Assembly (NCBI RefSeq): GCF_036785885.1
Contig: NC_092323.1
Span: forward strand, 18,050,501-18,114,500
Origin: Coffea arabica
Taxonomy: Eukaryota; Streptophyta; Magnoliopsida; Gentianales; Rubiaceae
Direction: 5' to 3'
DNA: 64,000 bases
In this document: piece by piece, positions 1-9,700 of the stretch
How positions within the stretch are numbered: the stretch's first letter is position 1
Layout: each line of letters opens with the position of its first letter
The notes under the pieces: model-generated
Database searches by the model: none
What the model saw: only the letters and a program-made list of their open reading frames with translations
Told to the model about the DNA's origin: nothing
Program-made: the position numbers and the translations under genes

Positions 1-124
1 CTACAAGAAGTTATTTGAAGTGTCGCATGCCCAAGGATCCAATTTGGGATAAACTCGATTTGATCCTATAGCCACCAGTATGAAAACCTTTACACAATTT
101 CCCTATTTGTTAAGCAAATTAAGG

Positions 125-446
125 ATTATCCTCTGTCGAGGAGATTCAAAATTAGTATCATGGATATGTATGATGCATCTACAGATCTAGAGGATCACTT
201 GTTCAGGTTTCTTACTCACATGCAGTTGGAAACTGCTGCAAACAAAATTTGTTGTAAAACTTTCCCAATGTTCTTGAAGGGAAGGACTCGGCTTTGGTTT
301 CAAGAATTGCCTCTAGGGTTAGTCAAGTCTTTCTCTAAATTAACAAGGTAGTTTGCAATATAGTTTGTCCCTTCTAAAGTTTATTCCAAGAATGTAGCAC
401 ATTTAATAGTGATAAAGCAAAGGCATGATGAGTGTCTCATGAAATA
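125..446 (+). pseudogene. Ty3/gypsy-type gag relic, upstream part
   Basis: This is a decayed retrotransposon gag (retrotrans_gag type) fragment. The frame read from about 125 and through the ATG at 160 has the family pattern: a 'YDASTDLEDHL' block, then 'FPMFLKGRTRLWFQELP', which matches the usual '..F...LKG.A..WF..LP' core. A stop interrupts it near 349, yet the same frame continues with an 'IKQRHDECLMKY' block typical of the next gag segment. The fragment is cut at 446 by a copia insertion and resumes at 5288. It is non-functional. The assignment to Ty3/gypsy rests on motif recognition only. Positions 1-124 probably belong to the same relic but show no clear motif. Confidence 0.7.
442..446. 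repeat. Target-site duplication, left copy (copia element)
   Basis: The 5 bp 'aaata' immediately precede the left LTR and recur at 5283-5287 immediately after the right LTR. Ty1/copia integration makes 5-bp duplications, so this marks the insertion edge. Confidence 0.8.
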
Positions 447-674
447 TGTAAAACCAGAAGAATTGGGAAAAGTTTCATGATTTTCTCATTGTCATCTGCT
501 CTATATATACAAGTACAATGTGCATCAGGCTCCCGTGACTTCAGCCCCAATTTACCTAATTATGTGCAATTACCAATACTACCAAATATAGATAGATACT
601 ATAAACACAAGATACCCGAAACTGCAGCCGAGACTCCTTCACTAAACTGCAGCCGAGACTACTTCACTAATACA
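447..674 (-). repeat. 3' LTR of the copia element
   Basis: This 228-bp terminal repeat begins 'tgta' and ends 'taca' on the plus strand, giving the TG..CA ends expected of an LTR. It abuts the polypurine tract at its inner edge. A TATA-like 'ctatatata' lies near 500-510. Confidence 0.93.
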
Positions 675-683
675 CCCCCTCAA
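675..683 (-). other. Polypurine tract
   Basis: The plus strand 'ccccctcaa' reads 'ttgaggggg' on the element strand and directly abuts the 3' LTR. This is where plus-strand DNA synthesis is primed. Confidence 0.8.
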
Positions 684-2974
684 GTTGGAGCATGAAGATC
701 AGAAATGCCCAACTTGCAAAGAATGTCATCAAACGAACGTTTGCCAAGAGCCTTGGTTAGGATATCAGCGAGTTGGTGAGACGAGGATACAAATTGGGGA
801 AGAATGATACCACGACGAATCTCATCACGAACAAAGTGACAATCAACTTCGATGTGCTTGGTGCGTTCATGAAACACAGGGTTGTGAGCAAGATGAAGAG
901 AAGACTGGCTATCACAATAAATCCGCATAGGAGATGAGTGAGGGACGCCAAGAGAAGCTAACAAACCCTTTAGCCATTTCAATTCACAAGTCGTAGAGGC
1001 CAAAGAACGATACTCTGCCTCAGCCGAAGATCGAGATACGGTATGCTGTTTTTTCGTTTGCCAGGAAATTGGAGAATCCCCAAGAAAGACAAAATATGCC
1101 GTCAAAGAACGTCGAGTCAAAGGGCAACTCGCCCAATCCGCATCACAATAAGCCGTAAGATGAAGAGAGGAATTAGAACGTAGCAAAAGACCTTGCCCAG
1201 GATGAAGTTTTAAGAAACGAACAACCCGAAGGGCCGCCTCCCAATGACTATGCCATGGTTCCTGTAGAAACTGTGCCAAGATATGTACACAGTAAGACAA
1301 TTCAGGGCGAGTAATCGTCAGGTAGATAAGACGACCAATAAGACGCCGATAAAGCATAGAATCAGGAAGGATCTCGTCCTTAGCCAAAGCAAGGTGATGA
1401 TTTTGCTCCATCGGTGTGCCGGCAGGTTTAGCACCTAACAAGCCGGTCTCAGAAATAATATCGAGAGCATACTTTCTCTGACAAAGAAAAATCCCAGTCG
1501 AATTTCGCGCTACTTCAAGACCAAGGAAGTACTTCAATTTACCAAGGTCTTTCATGTGGAAACAATCATTCAAGTAAGTTTTAAACGCATGAATGGCATC
1601 ACTATCATTCCCACCTATCACCAGATCATCCACATAGACCAAAATGGTCAACTGAACTTTGCCACGCCGAAACGTGAACAAAGAATAGTCTGAGCCAGAT
1701 TGCTGAAATCCATATTGAACCAGAGCCGCAGCCAGCTTGGCAAACCAACACCGCGGTGCCTGTCGCAGCCCGTAAAGAGACTTGCGCAGACGACACACTT
1801 TATCCGCTCCGGGTGCCGTAAAACCTGGTGAAAAACGCATATAAACTTCCTCCTCAAGGTCGCCATGCAAAAATGCATTGTGCACATCCATCTGATGCAA
1901 TTCCCACCCACGGATCGCTGCTACTGCCAAGAAGGTACGAACCGTGACCATCTTTGCAGTAGGTGCGAACGTCTCAGTATAATCAAGACCCTCGATCTGA
2001 TGATTCCCGAAAACGACCAACCGTGCCTTGTATCGCTCGATTGTTCCGTCTGCATGATACTTGATTTTGTAGATCCATTTACTACCAAGAGCCTTCTTTC
2101 CTGTAGGCAAAGTAGAAACTGTCCATGTCCCATTATCCTCTAGAGCCTCAACCTCCTTTCTCATAGCCTCACGCCAACATGAATGCTGCATTACCTCTTT
2201 AAAACTGGTTGGTTCAATCCCTGTAGTTACTGCAGCCACGAATCGACGATGCGACAGAGAAAATTTAGCACAATTCACATAGTTCGTGATGGGGTAGGGC
2301 GTACCTAAGGATGCCAAGGAAGAGGAAGGAGAGCTCGAGGAACTGAGGGCAGCTGTATGTAACACATAATCATGCAAACGAACTGAAGGCTGTCGCGCTC
2401 GTTTGCCGCGACCAAGATCGTCCGCTGCACCTGTAACCTCTGCAACTTCAGGTATTGGTACGATCCCATCTGCTGTCACGCCCTCTTCCACGGACTGTCC
2501 ATCATATTCAGAGACTGGCGGAGGTGCCTCAATCTCAGGCACGTCCTCCAATATAGTAGGCTCAATGACAGTAGGCAGAGGATCTGGAGTTGCCGACCTT
2601 GCGGAGTCCGTATGGGCAAAAGGAAACACGTGCTCAACAAACTCAACATCTCGACTTTCAAAGCAAACCTTCCTATCTAGATCATACACCCTCCACCCCT
2701 TTTTACCATATGGATAACCCATGAATATGCACTTATGACTTCGACTTGCAAACTTATCATTTTCCCGATTAATGTTCTTAGCATAACATAGGCATCCAAA
2801 TACTCTAAGATGAGAAATAGATGGAGGGCTTCCAAACAAAATTTCATATGGAGTTTTTCCATCCAAAATCAACGATGGAGTACGATTGATTAAATATCCT
2901 GCAGTGAGAATGCATTCTCCCCAAAATTGAATAGGTAAGTTAGCCTGAAAACGAAGTGCCCTACCAACATTCAA
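680..2974 (-). CDS. copia pol, C-terminal frame: end of integrase, reverse transcriptase, RNase H
   Basis: This open frame has 764 codons from its first ATG, but it is the direct continuation of the upstream gag-pol frame after one stop. Residues 1-110 are the end of integrase, including the GKTPYE and FG-C-CYA blocks. A low-complexity linker follows at about 120-250. Reverse transcriptase spans about 270-525, with 'MDVHNAFLHG', 'YGLRQAPR' and the catalytic 'YVDD' at 447-450. RNase H spans about 605-740, with 'CDADW', 'SSAEAEYR', 'CDSQSS' and 'TKHIEVD' blocks carrying the acidic residues. The last integrase catalytic Glu lies just upstream of the first ATG, between it and the stop. All RT and RNase H key motifs look intact. 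Confidence 0.93.
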   Translation of the reverse strand: MNVGRALRFQANLPIQFWGECILTAGYLINRTPSLILDGKTPYEILFGSPPSISHLRVFGCLCYAKNINRENDKFASRSHKCIFMGYPYGKKGWRVYDLDRKVCFESRDVEFVEHVFPFAHTDSARSATPDPLPTVIEPTILEDVPEIEAPPPVSEYDGQSVEEGVTADGIVPIPEVAEVTGAADDLGRGKRARQPSVRLHDYVLHTAALSSSSSPSSSLASLGTPYPITNYVNCAKFSLSHRRFVAAVTTGIEPTSFKEVMQHSCWREAMRKEVEALEDNGTWTVSTLPTGKKALGSKWIYKIKYHADGTIERYKARLVVFGNHQIEGLDYTETFAPTAKMVTVRTFLAVAAIRGWELHQMDVHNAFLHGDLEEEVYMRFSPGFTAPGADKVCRLRKSLYGLRQAPRCWFAKLAAALVQYGFQQSGSDYSLFTFRRGKVQLTILVYVDDLVIGGNDSDAIHAFKTYLNDCFHMKDLGKLKYFLGLEVARNSTGIFLCQRKYALDIISETGLLGAKPAGTPMEQNHHLALAKDEILPDSMLYRRLIGRLIYLTITRPELSYCVHILAQFLQEPWHSHWEAALRVVRFLKLHPGQGLLLRSNSSLHLTAYCDADWASCPLTRRSLTAYFVFLGDSPISWQTKKQHTVSRSSAEAEYRSLASTTCELKWLKGLLASLGVPHSSPMRIYCDSQSSLHLAHNPVFHERTKHIEVDCHFVRDEIRRGIILPQFVSSSHQLADILTKALGKRSFDDILCKLGISDLHAPT

Positions 2975-3007
2975 AATGTGTCGATGTTTCCTCTCAACTC
3001 TTCCATT

Positions 3008-4993
3008 TTATTTTTGTTGGGGTGTCCCAACCATGGAAGTCTGATGAATAATACCACACTCCTTAAAATAATCACCTAAACAAGTAAACTCTGTACCATT
3101 GTCACTGCGTATAATTTTGACTTGTTTATTAAATTGTCTCTCGGTCATAGCCAAAAAATTCTTAACAACATATGGGACCTCATGTTTCCCTTTTAACAAA
3201 TAAACCCATACACCACGAGAACAATCATCAATAATAGTCAGAAAATAGGTAGCACCACAAAAACTAGCCTCTCGATAAGCTCCCCACAAATCACAATGAA
3301 TTAATTCAAAAATATCACTAGCTTTCCGGTCACTAATAGGAAAAGGAATACGAGTTTGTTTTGCCCGGAAACAAACGTCAGAAGGTTCATGAACACATTT
3401 ATTTATCTCTATACTACCGTCTATTGTAGGGAGCTTTTCTATGACTCGCACAGAGGGATGTCCCAACCTTTTATGCCACAAATCCATATTCTTGGCTGTA
3501 GCAGCTCCATGAGCACTAACCAGAGTCTCCCCTCGTGCGACATACAGCCCCTCAAGCTCTTCACCCACTCCAATCAGCATCCTCGAAGTACGGTGCTGGA
3601 CAACACATAAACGATCAGTGAATTTCAAGATATAAACTTTATCACGGGCTAATTTTGAAACAGATATCAAATTGCATCGTATTTCAGGAACATATAAAAC
3701 ACCCTTGAGAGATAATTTTCCTACAAGAACTGTTCCTTCTCCTGTTGCCATAACGTATTCACCGTTTGGCATTTTCACGGGACAAGGAGGTATTCCTTGA
3801 AGCTCTACAAATGCAGTTTCCTTTCCCGTCATATGATGCGAAGCACCTGTGTCAAACAACCATTGTAAATATGCCTTACCATTAAGCCTTGGCCTTGGCT
3901 GAGCAACTGATGTATTATTCGTGTGAGTGTTCCAGAGAGACTTCAAAGTCTCCCAATCAGCTTTGCTCAAGTTCTCCAATCCAGCTTTATCAGAATCATC
4001 AAGTGGTCTCCCATGGGAAACATTAGCAGCCGCCTGTACTGCCCCTTGTGCAACATGAGCCCGTGCTACTCCACCACGACCACGCCCCTGGTTACCACGT
4101 CCTTTGCCTCTTCCTTGAGTCGAATTTCCCGGCCACCAGTCGGGATAGCCATGAAGACGAAAGCATGTGTCCATGCTATGTCCCGGTTTCTGGCAGTGAG
4201 AGCAAACTACTCCATTGTCTTTTTGGTCCCCCCCTGAATTCCGAGGGCCTGGGCTGACTGTTTTCATGGCAAAGCTCACCGGATCAGACCGATTGGGAGC
4301 TGCTCGCGTCATTACCTGCACTTGTTCTTGCTCCGTAACTTGAGAATAAACCTTATGAAGGTTTGGAAGAGGGTCTGAAGCAATGATGTTGGAACGAACA
4401 TTACTATAAGATGATTCATCAAGCCCCATGAGGAATTGATGCACCCGCTCTTCCTCTTGACGCTGTTGAAGCCGTGTAACGAAGTTACACTTGCATCCAT
4501 TACAAGAACAAGTAGGCATAGGATCATAATCATTCAAATCATCCCACAGCTTCTTGAGTCGACCATAATAAGCCATGATCGAATCCTCGTTTTGTTTACA
4601 ATTTGCAACCTCCGTTTTCAATTGATGAACTCGCGCGCCATTACGAATAGAGAATCGCTGCTGGATATCGTCCCATAATTCCCTTGCCGTTTCCTTGTAT
4701 GAAATCGTGGAACGCAAGCCTGGTTCGATGGTGTTAAATATCCATGACACAATCATGGAATTCACTGTCCACCAATCATCAATTTCATCTGAGTTCTGGT
4801 TCAGCTCCTTAATGGTGCCATCAATGAAACCTTGTTTCTTCTTTGCCCTCAACGAAATCCTCATGGCCTTAGCCCATTCTTCATAGTTTGGTCCTTTGAA
4901 TTGTGTCTGCGTAATTAAATTCCCTGGGTTGTCATTTGCGCTCAATAAGAACGGCGAATTGGTCTTCAAACTTGAAGCTTTTTGATCTGTCAT
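3008..4993 (-). CDS. copia gag-protease-integrase frame, ended by a premature stop
   Basis: This 661-codon frame starts at the ATG that follows the 5' LTR and primer site. Gag (UBN2/DUF4219-like) begins with 'GPNYEEWAKAMRISL' near residue 34. A CX2CX4HX4C zinc knuckle lies at 264-277, the aspartic protease 'DTGA' at 381-384, and the integrase zinc module at about 507-541. The integrase core has catalytic Asp at about 568 ('HCDLWG') and 631 ('RSDNGTEF'). The frame stops right after 'GTPQQ', just short of the third catalytic residue. One zinc-module position that is normally Cys reads Ser (about residue 538). Gag could still be made, but integrase would be truncated. Confidence 0.92.
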   Translation of the reverse strand: MTDQKASSLKTNSPFLLSANDNPGNLITQTQFKGPNYEEWAKAMRISLRAKKKQGFIDGTIKELNQNSDEIDDWWTVNSMIVSWIFNTIEPGLRSTISYKETARELWDDIQQRFSIRNGARVHQLKTEVANCKQNEDSIMAYYGRLKKLWDDLNDYDPMPTCSCNGCKCNFVTRLQQRQEEERVHQFLMGLDESSYSNVRSNIIASDPLPNLHKVYSQVTEQEQVQVMTRAAPNRSDPVSFAMKTVSPGPRNSGGDQKDNGVVCSHCQKPGHSMDTCFRLHGYPDWWPGNSTQGRGKGRGNQGRGRGGVARAHVAQGAVQAAANVSHGRPLDDSDKAGLENLSKADWETLKSLWNTHTNNTSVAQPRPRLNGKAYLQWLFDTGASHHMTGKETAFVELQGIPPCPVKMPNGEYVMATGEGTVLVGKLSLKGVLYVPEIRCNLISVSKLARDKVYILKFTDRLCVVQHRTSRMLIGVGEELEGLYVARGETLVSAHGAATAKNMDLWHKRLGHPSVRVIEKLPTIDGSIEINKCVHEPSDVCFRAKQTRIPFPISDRKASDIFELIHCDLWGAYREASFCGATYFLTIIDDCSRGVWVYLLKGKHEVPYVVKNFLAMTERQFNKQVKIIRSDNGTEFTCLGDYFKECGIIHQTSMVGTPQQK

Positions 4994-5044
4994 CGTCCTA
5001 GGATTTATAGTTCAGGGGTTCGGTATTGTTTTCAGAGCCAGAAG

Positions 5045-5056
5045 GCTCTGATACCA
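5045..5056 (-). other. Primer-binding site (tRNA-Met type)
   Basis: On the element strand this reads 'TGGTATCAGAGC', the standard plant sequence complementary to the 3' end of initiator tRNA-Met. It lies directly against the 5' LTR, as required for minus-strand priming. Confidence 0.93.
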
Positions 5057-5282
5057 TGTAAAACCAGAAGAATTGGGAAAATTTTCGTGATTTTCTCATT
5101 GTCATCTGCTCTATATATACAAGTACAATGTGCATCAGGCTCCCGTGACTTCAGCCCCAATTTACCTAATTATGTGCAATTACCAATACTACCAAATATA
5201 GATAGATACTATAAACACAAGATACTCGAAACTGCAGTCGAAACTCCTTCACTAAACTGCAGCCGAGACTACTTCACTAATA
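5057..5282 (-). repeat. 5' LTR of the copia element with TATA box
   Basis: This 226-bp repeat is nearly identical to 447-674. A TATA-like motif at about 5111-5119 (element strand 'gtatatatag') would drive transcription toward lower coordinates. The outer edge ends in 'aata' where the other LTR has 'aataca', so the terminal TG of the element strand is missing. Confidence 0.93.
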
Positions 5283-5287
5283 AAATA
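5283..5287. repeat. Target-site duplication, right copy (copia element)
   Basis: 'aaata' matches 442-446. Removing the element and one copy of this 5-mer rejoins the gypsy gag reading frame exactly. Confidence 0.8.
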
Positions 5288-5440
5288 TATGACTCGTTTC
5301 AATAACAAAAGTCCCCAACTCTGAGATAAGGATGAAAAGGTGGCAATGGTAGTGTTTATAAATGGCTTGAGAATCAATAAGCTATATTATAAACTTACTA
5401 TATTAAAATCACCTAGGACGTTGGAAGAGAGAAAATAAAG
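5288..5440 (+). pseudogene. Ty3/gypsy-type gag relic, downstream part
   Basis: This continues the relic at 125-446. Across the deduced empty site the frame reads 'KYMTRFNNK', matching the conserved 'Y..RFN' gag block, then 'DEKVAMVVFINGLR', matching the usual 'D....A...F..GL'. A stop lies inside the block and another ends it near 5440. It is non-functional. Confidence 0.68.
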
Positions 5441-5916
5441 AACTTTTCTTGAGAGAAGACTGCTTGAAATAAGGGTTCATAGGCATCACACCTGAGCTCT
5501 GATAGTATAGAAAATGTCCATCAACTGCGAATTGGAAGGCAGCTTTATGAATCTTTGGTCTCTTAACAATATTGAACCATGGTTAACTTGTGGGCAATGT
5601 ATGGATACTGAGATCGTTAATAGAAACACCCTATTATGGATAAAAATGATGGGGGTCGTGGATGGTGGGAAGCTAGCTGGGCTTGAACAATACCATGCAT
5701 CTGAAATGCCACATCGATGGTGGCAGCATATGGTTTGCCTACTGCTTAGCTAAGTGGAGCCCATAACGGACTGTCTTCCTAGCATCAAAATCCCCCGTGG
5801 CGACCTACTAGACTACATTACAGGTGACCTTCTTTGATGGAGGAGATGGTTGGTCGTCATCTGGGCGACCACTCTTCGATGCGATCTTCTTTTCCTTACC
5901 CTACCTTTTATTCTAT
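5441..5916. other. Unresolved retroelement debris
   Basis: I see no recognisable protein here. At about 5490-5510 the reverse strand reads 'actatcagagctcaggt', resembling a retrotransposon tRNA-Met primer site ('TGGTATCAGAGCTCAGG'). That suggests an LTR edge just to the right, but no matching LTR pair was found. A 79-codon frame at 5514-5753 is unrecognised. Confidence 0.3.
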
Positions 5917-7186
5917 TCAGTATCTGTGGAGGGTTGAACAACAAGAATATTGACCTATTGGGCGGTGAAAGACTAACCTGTTGTTGGTCAGTGAAAGACT
6001 AAGCAGGAGTTCTTGAAGACAGGAGTTGGGAAAATCTGCCATTATGACTATAAAAAATAAAAAAAAAAGGGTTAGATTTCTAAGTGTAAAGAAAAAAAGA
6101 AAGGGAAAATTATAAGTCTCATATTCTTTCTCAATTAAATCCCTATCCTGGTCACTGGATAGAAAACCAACCAGTTTGGTTGCTACAGTTTGACAGGTAA
6201 AGAACTCCTTACCATATAATTTGACTTTAGAACTTAGGAGTAAATCAATGGCATTCATGTCGAAGTCGGCAAGATATGGATCAGTTTCGACTTCCCCAAC
6301 CTTCCAAAAATTATGGGGAAAGAAGTTGATTTTCACAAAGAGGAATTCATTCTTCCAATTTTAATGGAAGAAAGAACTTCGTAGAAAATATTGAGAGTGT
6401 CCGTGCTATCTTTTGCTAGTTGAATGCCTAGCAAAATAGAATCACTTGAGTTGAGAAATTTTATATAATACTCACAGAATAAAGGAAGAGAATAAGGAAT
6501 TACACAAAGATAATGGTAGATTAAAAGGCCTATGATAGTTCTAACAAAATTGGGGTGTAGTTGGGTGATCCTAATCATCCAATAAGTAAGGATGTTAAAA
6601 GGAGCAGTTAGGATAGGAAGTCTCAGCACTAAGATGAGCTATTCCTTATAAATAGCAACGTATCCAAGAAGAGATCGGTTGGCTCTTTCATCAAGGCTAA
6701 TTGCCCTAGGCTCGAAGGACTCAAGGATAGAATAAGTGGCCACTAACTTGTCTACATACCCTTGAAAAAGAGTAGAGGAAAAATTGGGGATATGGCAGAA
6801 GTTTGTGATAGCAGGGTCAGGTAGGTTGGTTTGAGCATTCAAGTTGTGGCCTTGGTCATGCTCCCCAACCTGACTATCTCTCTACTCAATATTGAGCACC
6901 TCTAGAGGGACATATTAGACTAAGGGTGCTATTCTAAGGCATTGGCCTATTCTATAGGATCTATTCTGAGATATACGGAGAGAGTTCTAGAAGAAGAAAT
7001 GGGAGAACTCATGACTTCTATTGGCTCGGACAATTCTAGGATATACTCAAAATTGGAGTTTTGGTCAAAAAAAGCAAAAAATGAAGATGAAGAAGGCGAA
7101 GAAGAAGAAACGATTTCTACCATAATAACTTTAGAAACATGTCTGTATCTTGGTGAAAATGTAGTGATATCGAAGTGATCAGTCAT
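5917..7186 (-). pseudogene. Decayed gypsy-type transposon gag-like relic
   Basis: Several short minus-strand frames (6842-6639, 6629-6333, 6336-5917, possibly also 7186-6947) line up in order as one broken protein. The 6842-6639 and 6629-6333 pieces share a frame and are split by a stop; a frameshift near 6335 leads into the third. The stretch 'TQLHPNFVRTIIGLLIYHYL' and the following aromatic-rich block resemble the 'QLHPNGWR..IG' region of the plant 'putative gypsy type transposon' domain (PF04195-like). No pol domain follows. The assignment is by memory of the family pattern and is moderately secure. Confidence 0.5.
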
Positions 7187-8340
7187 AAAGGAAACATAAA
7201 AGAAACTTACTGATTAAAACATAAGGATGAGATTGCCTGAAGAATGAAAGAAGCAAATGTTCATTGGACAGAGAAGCTGGAATTTTCTGGCTGGATGATT
7301 GCACAATATTGAGAGTCTAGAACTTGGAGAGAATATGAGAAGCCAAAAAGTTAAGTTTGGTGTGGGAAGTCCCCTATTTATAGAATGAAAATAGAGGGAA
7401 GTAGATAGAATTTTGTGGACTTTTGAAATTCAAAAAAAGTAGTTGCATGTGAAATCTGAAAATGTGCACGAATTTCCAGGAATGATGTGATTGATGGACG
7501 TAATTTCTCAGAAGAATAGCATCTAGAGTGCTAATCGAGATAGTTTGGAAATAATGATTACCTAACTCAACCAATATTGGACTACCACGTGTCTAGCTCA
7601 TTAAAGGTCAGATCCATTTAGATAAGAATGAATCTGACCTGGGGAGCAAGTGAAGAGATATACATTGCATGTATGCCATGTTGCTGTCAAGCTGTACCAA
7701 CTTGGTATAAACTGAGATGATCTTGGATCCGAACCTTTAGGAAAGGATAAACTTCTGGTTCCCCAAAGATGAGAATAACGTTAATCTATAAATGATAATA
7801 ACTATCCTTACCAAATAAAGGATAGAAAATCATCATGTGAACTACTGTCTATCCAACCAAACTAAAAAAGGTAATCCTTATCTCTCCAACACATTTCACT
7901 ACAAAAACTTACAAATAGAGGTGCAGCCATAAAGGTAAGACATCTGAAACACAATACACACTCTTGAACTCTCATACTTCTCATCAATCGAAAACTGACT
8001 AGTGTGTTGGAGTAACATTGGGATCTTGATGTTAAGGCTCCTTACAAATTGGTTATTTCTTTGTAGGTTTCTGAGAGAGTTTTGCCTTCACACGATCGAG
8101 CTCCCTAGCTGTCCTTCAAGTTAAGCTTGATAAGAAGAAGTATTGTTTTAACAGTCATGAAACTTTAGTGCCAAATTCAAACTTTAGAAGGTATTATTTA
8201 AACCAACTCAGCCAACTCAACAAAAGAGATTTAAACTCTCCTTGGGTGTAGGTTGTTGCTTGCATTTTTATCCAAAGTTTCTTGAAAATTTCACCAACGG
8301 GTGCATAGATCCAATGGTGGTTAAAAAAATAGAAGGTAAT
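7187..8340. other. Non-coding, probable LTR/leader debris
   Basis: No gene is seen. A 'tacaaatagag' TATA-like string near 7910 and the 'ctctcatacttctcatcaatc' type leader after it resemble a retroelement promoter and leader, but no partner repeat was found in the window. Confidence 0.3.
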
Positions 8341-8466
8341 ATTTAGATTGCAAGTTTTTAGAGTTTTTTTTCAGAAAAATATATTGTAACAATATAATGT
8401 ATTTGATATAAAAAAATGATTGAGAAATGTGTGGAGAAAATTTTTCGATGAAAATTCATAATCCAA
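8341..8466. mobile_element. MITE, 'TTTGGATTGC' family (degenerate copy)
   Basis: It starts 'tttagattgcaag', contains 'atgattgagaaatgtgt' and ends 'cataatccaag', a degraded inverted terminus. The same internal words occur in the better copies at 25351 and 55237. Confidence 0.5.
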
Positions 8467-8540
8467 GTTAGGTCTAATATGGCTAAAATATTTGTTAGAA
8501 AAAATACATTAGTATGCCAAAATTTGACAAAAATAATGAG

Positions 8541-8693
8541 TGTATTTGGATATTAGATTATTTGAAATAATAATGTAGCACCTTTTGTGATGTTACGTAT
8601 ATGAGATAAAAAAAAAAGCAGTTGAAAATTATGTTTATAATGTAGGTAGGATAATATTTGTAAATTTGTTTCTCAAATTATACAATCCAAATA
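8541..8693. mobile_element. MITE, 'TTTGGATTGC' family (degenerate copy)
   Basis: The core 'gtagcaccttttgtgatgt' and 'atatgagataaaaa' are hallmark words of this small foldback family, and the right end is 'caatccaaata'. The left terminus is degraded. Confidence 0.5.
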
Positions 8694-9122
8694 GGATAAT
8701 ATTTGTAATTCAACATCAGTATTTCATAGTGTATATATTAAAAAGATAAATGTCACTTGCATACCTTGAAAACATAAAAAAATCAAAAATCAAATAGAGA
8801 TCAACCGCACACCAAAATTTCAAATAGATTAGTTCAGGAAGGTTAAGTTAAAATTAATGTTGCAAACTTTGTACTTGCATCAAGATAATTAGGCACACAA
8901 GATAGATTATAAATTGGTAATATTTGACATGACAACACAAATTATATCCATTTTACATGTCATACATTTAGATTCGCTCATTTGGGTTAAAAAATCTTTA
9001 CACTGTGGGCATAAAAAAAATTAATCTTTTAACTTATGCATTTCTATTGTTAAGGAATCTCAAAATACTTCCCAATTACAAAACGATAGATGTAAGATTA
9101 GTTTCTTGTGTTTTTGTATTAC
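8694..9122. other. AT-rich intergenic sequence
   Basis: I see no gene, RNA or clear repeat here. Confidence 0.4.
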
Positions 9123-9127
9123 ATAAC
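9123..9127. repeat. Target-site duplication, left copy (composite retroelement)
   Basis: 'ataac' sits immediately before the first LTR and recurs at 12343-12347 immediately after the inverted third LTR. Confidence 0.65.
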
Positions 9128-9686
9128 TGATGAGAACATGAAGATTTTGATTTCTTTCAAGTACAAGAAAATTCATTTTACAAGTTTTCACATTCCAATG
9201 ATGGTTGATGGTGCAATCGGGCTCGAGAATCATTGAAGATCCAGCCCCGTGTCATGCTTATTTCTTGTTATCATTTATTTAATTGAGTTTTTAGCAATGT
9301 TAGTTGTTAATTAGAGTTAATTTGAGAGTTAAGTAAGTTGTTTGAATTAGGGAATAAAGGCTAAGGTCATGTTGACCATAGTTAAGCCAATTTGAGTTAA
9401 TTAGTTTCCTATTCTAGAGTTTTAGGAAAGTAGTTAATTGATTCCAAATTTATTTAAGAAGTTGTGTCAAGTTTGGAAGTCAAGTCAAACAAGAAAACTT
9501 GTATTGTTTCAAATTTAGATTAGGGTTTTGAGTCTTGTAAGGCTATAAATAGCCAACTTTATTTAACTATTCGAAACATGATATTGAAGATGAATTAATA
9601 AAAATAGAGTTGTCTTCTTTTATGGAGTTCCTTGATGGAAAAGAAAAAGAAAAAAATGACTGTTCATGAGGGTCGAGTTCACATCA
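9128..9686 (+). repeat. LTR1 of the composite retroelement
   Basis: This 559-bp LTR starts 'tgatgagaac' and ends 'acatca', followed by 'tc' and the primer site. A TATA box 'ctataaatag' is at 9543-9552 and an 'aataaa' lies about 50 bp downstream. After about 9640 its 3' part is unrelated to LTR2 and LTR3, which are about 200 bp longer. Confidence 0.85.
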
Positions 9687-9688
9687 TC

Positions 9689-9700
9689 TGGTATCAGAGT
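9689..9700 (+). other. Primer-binding site (tRNA-Met type)
   Basis: 'tggtatcagagt' lies two bases after LTR1 and matches the usual plant retrotransposon primer site. Confidence 0.85.

Larger units (their letters stand above)
447..5282 (-). mobile_element. Ty1/copia LTR retrotransposon, nearly full length
   Basis: This copia element is read on the minus strand. In element order it has a 5' LTR (5057-5282), a primer-binding site (5045-5056), a gag-protease-integrase frame (4993-3008), an RT-RNase H frame (2974-680), a polypurine tract (675-683) and a 3' LTR (447-674). The domain order gag, protease, integrase, RT, RNase H defines Ty1/copia. A 5-bp target duplication flanks it. The two LTRs differ at only about 5 of 226 positions by eye, so the insertion is fairly recent. 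One in-frame stop near 3008 separates the two frames, so this copy should not make a full polyprotein. Short LTRs suggest an Ale- or Ivana-like lineage, but I cannot place it firmly. Confidence 0.95.

Noticed and set aside
7560..8060. Possible LTR of the gypsy-type relic
   Set aside because: It has promoter-like words, but no second copy, primer site or polypurine tract was found to define it.
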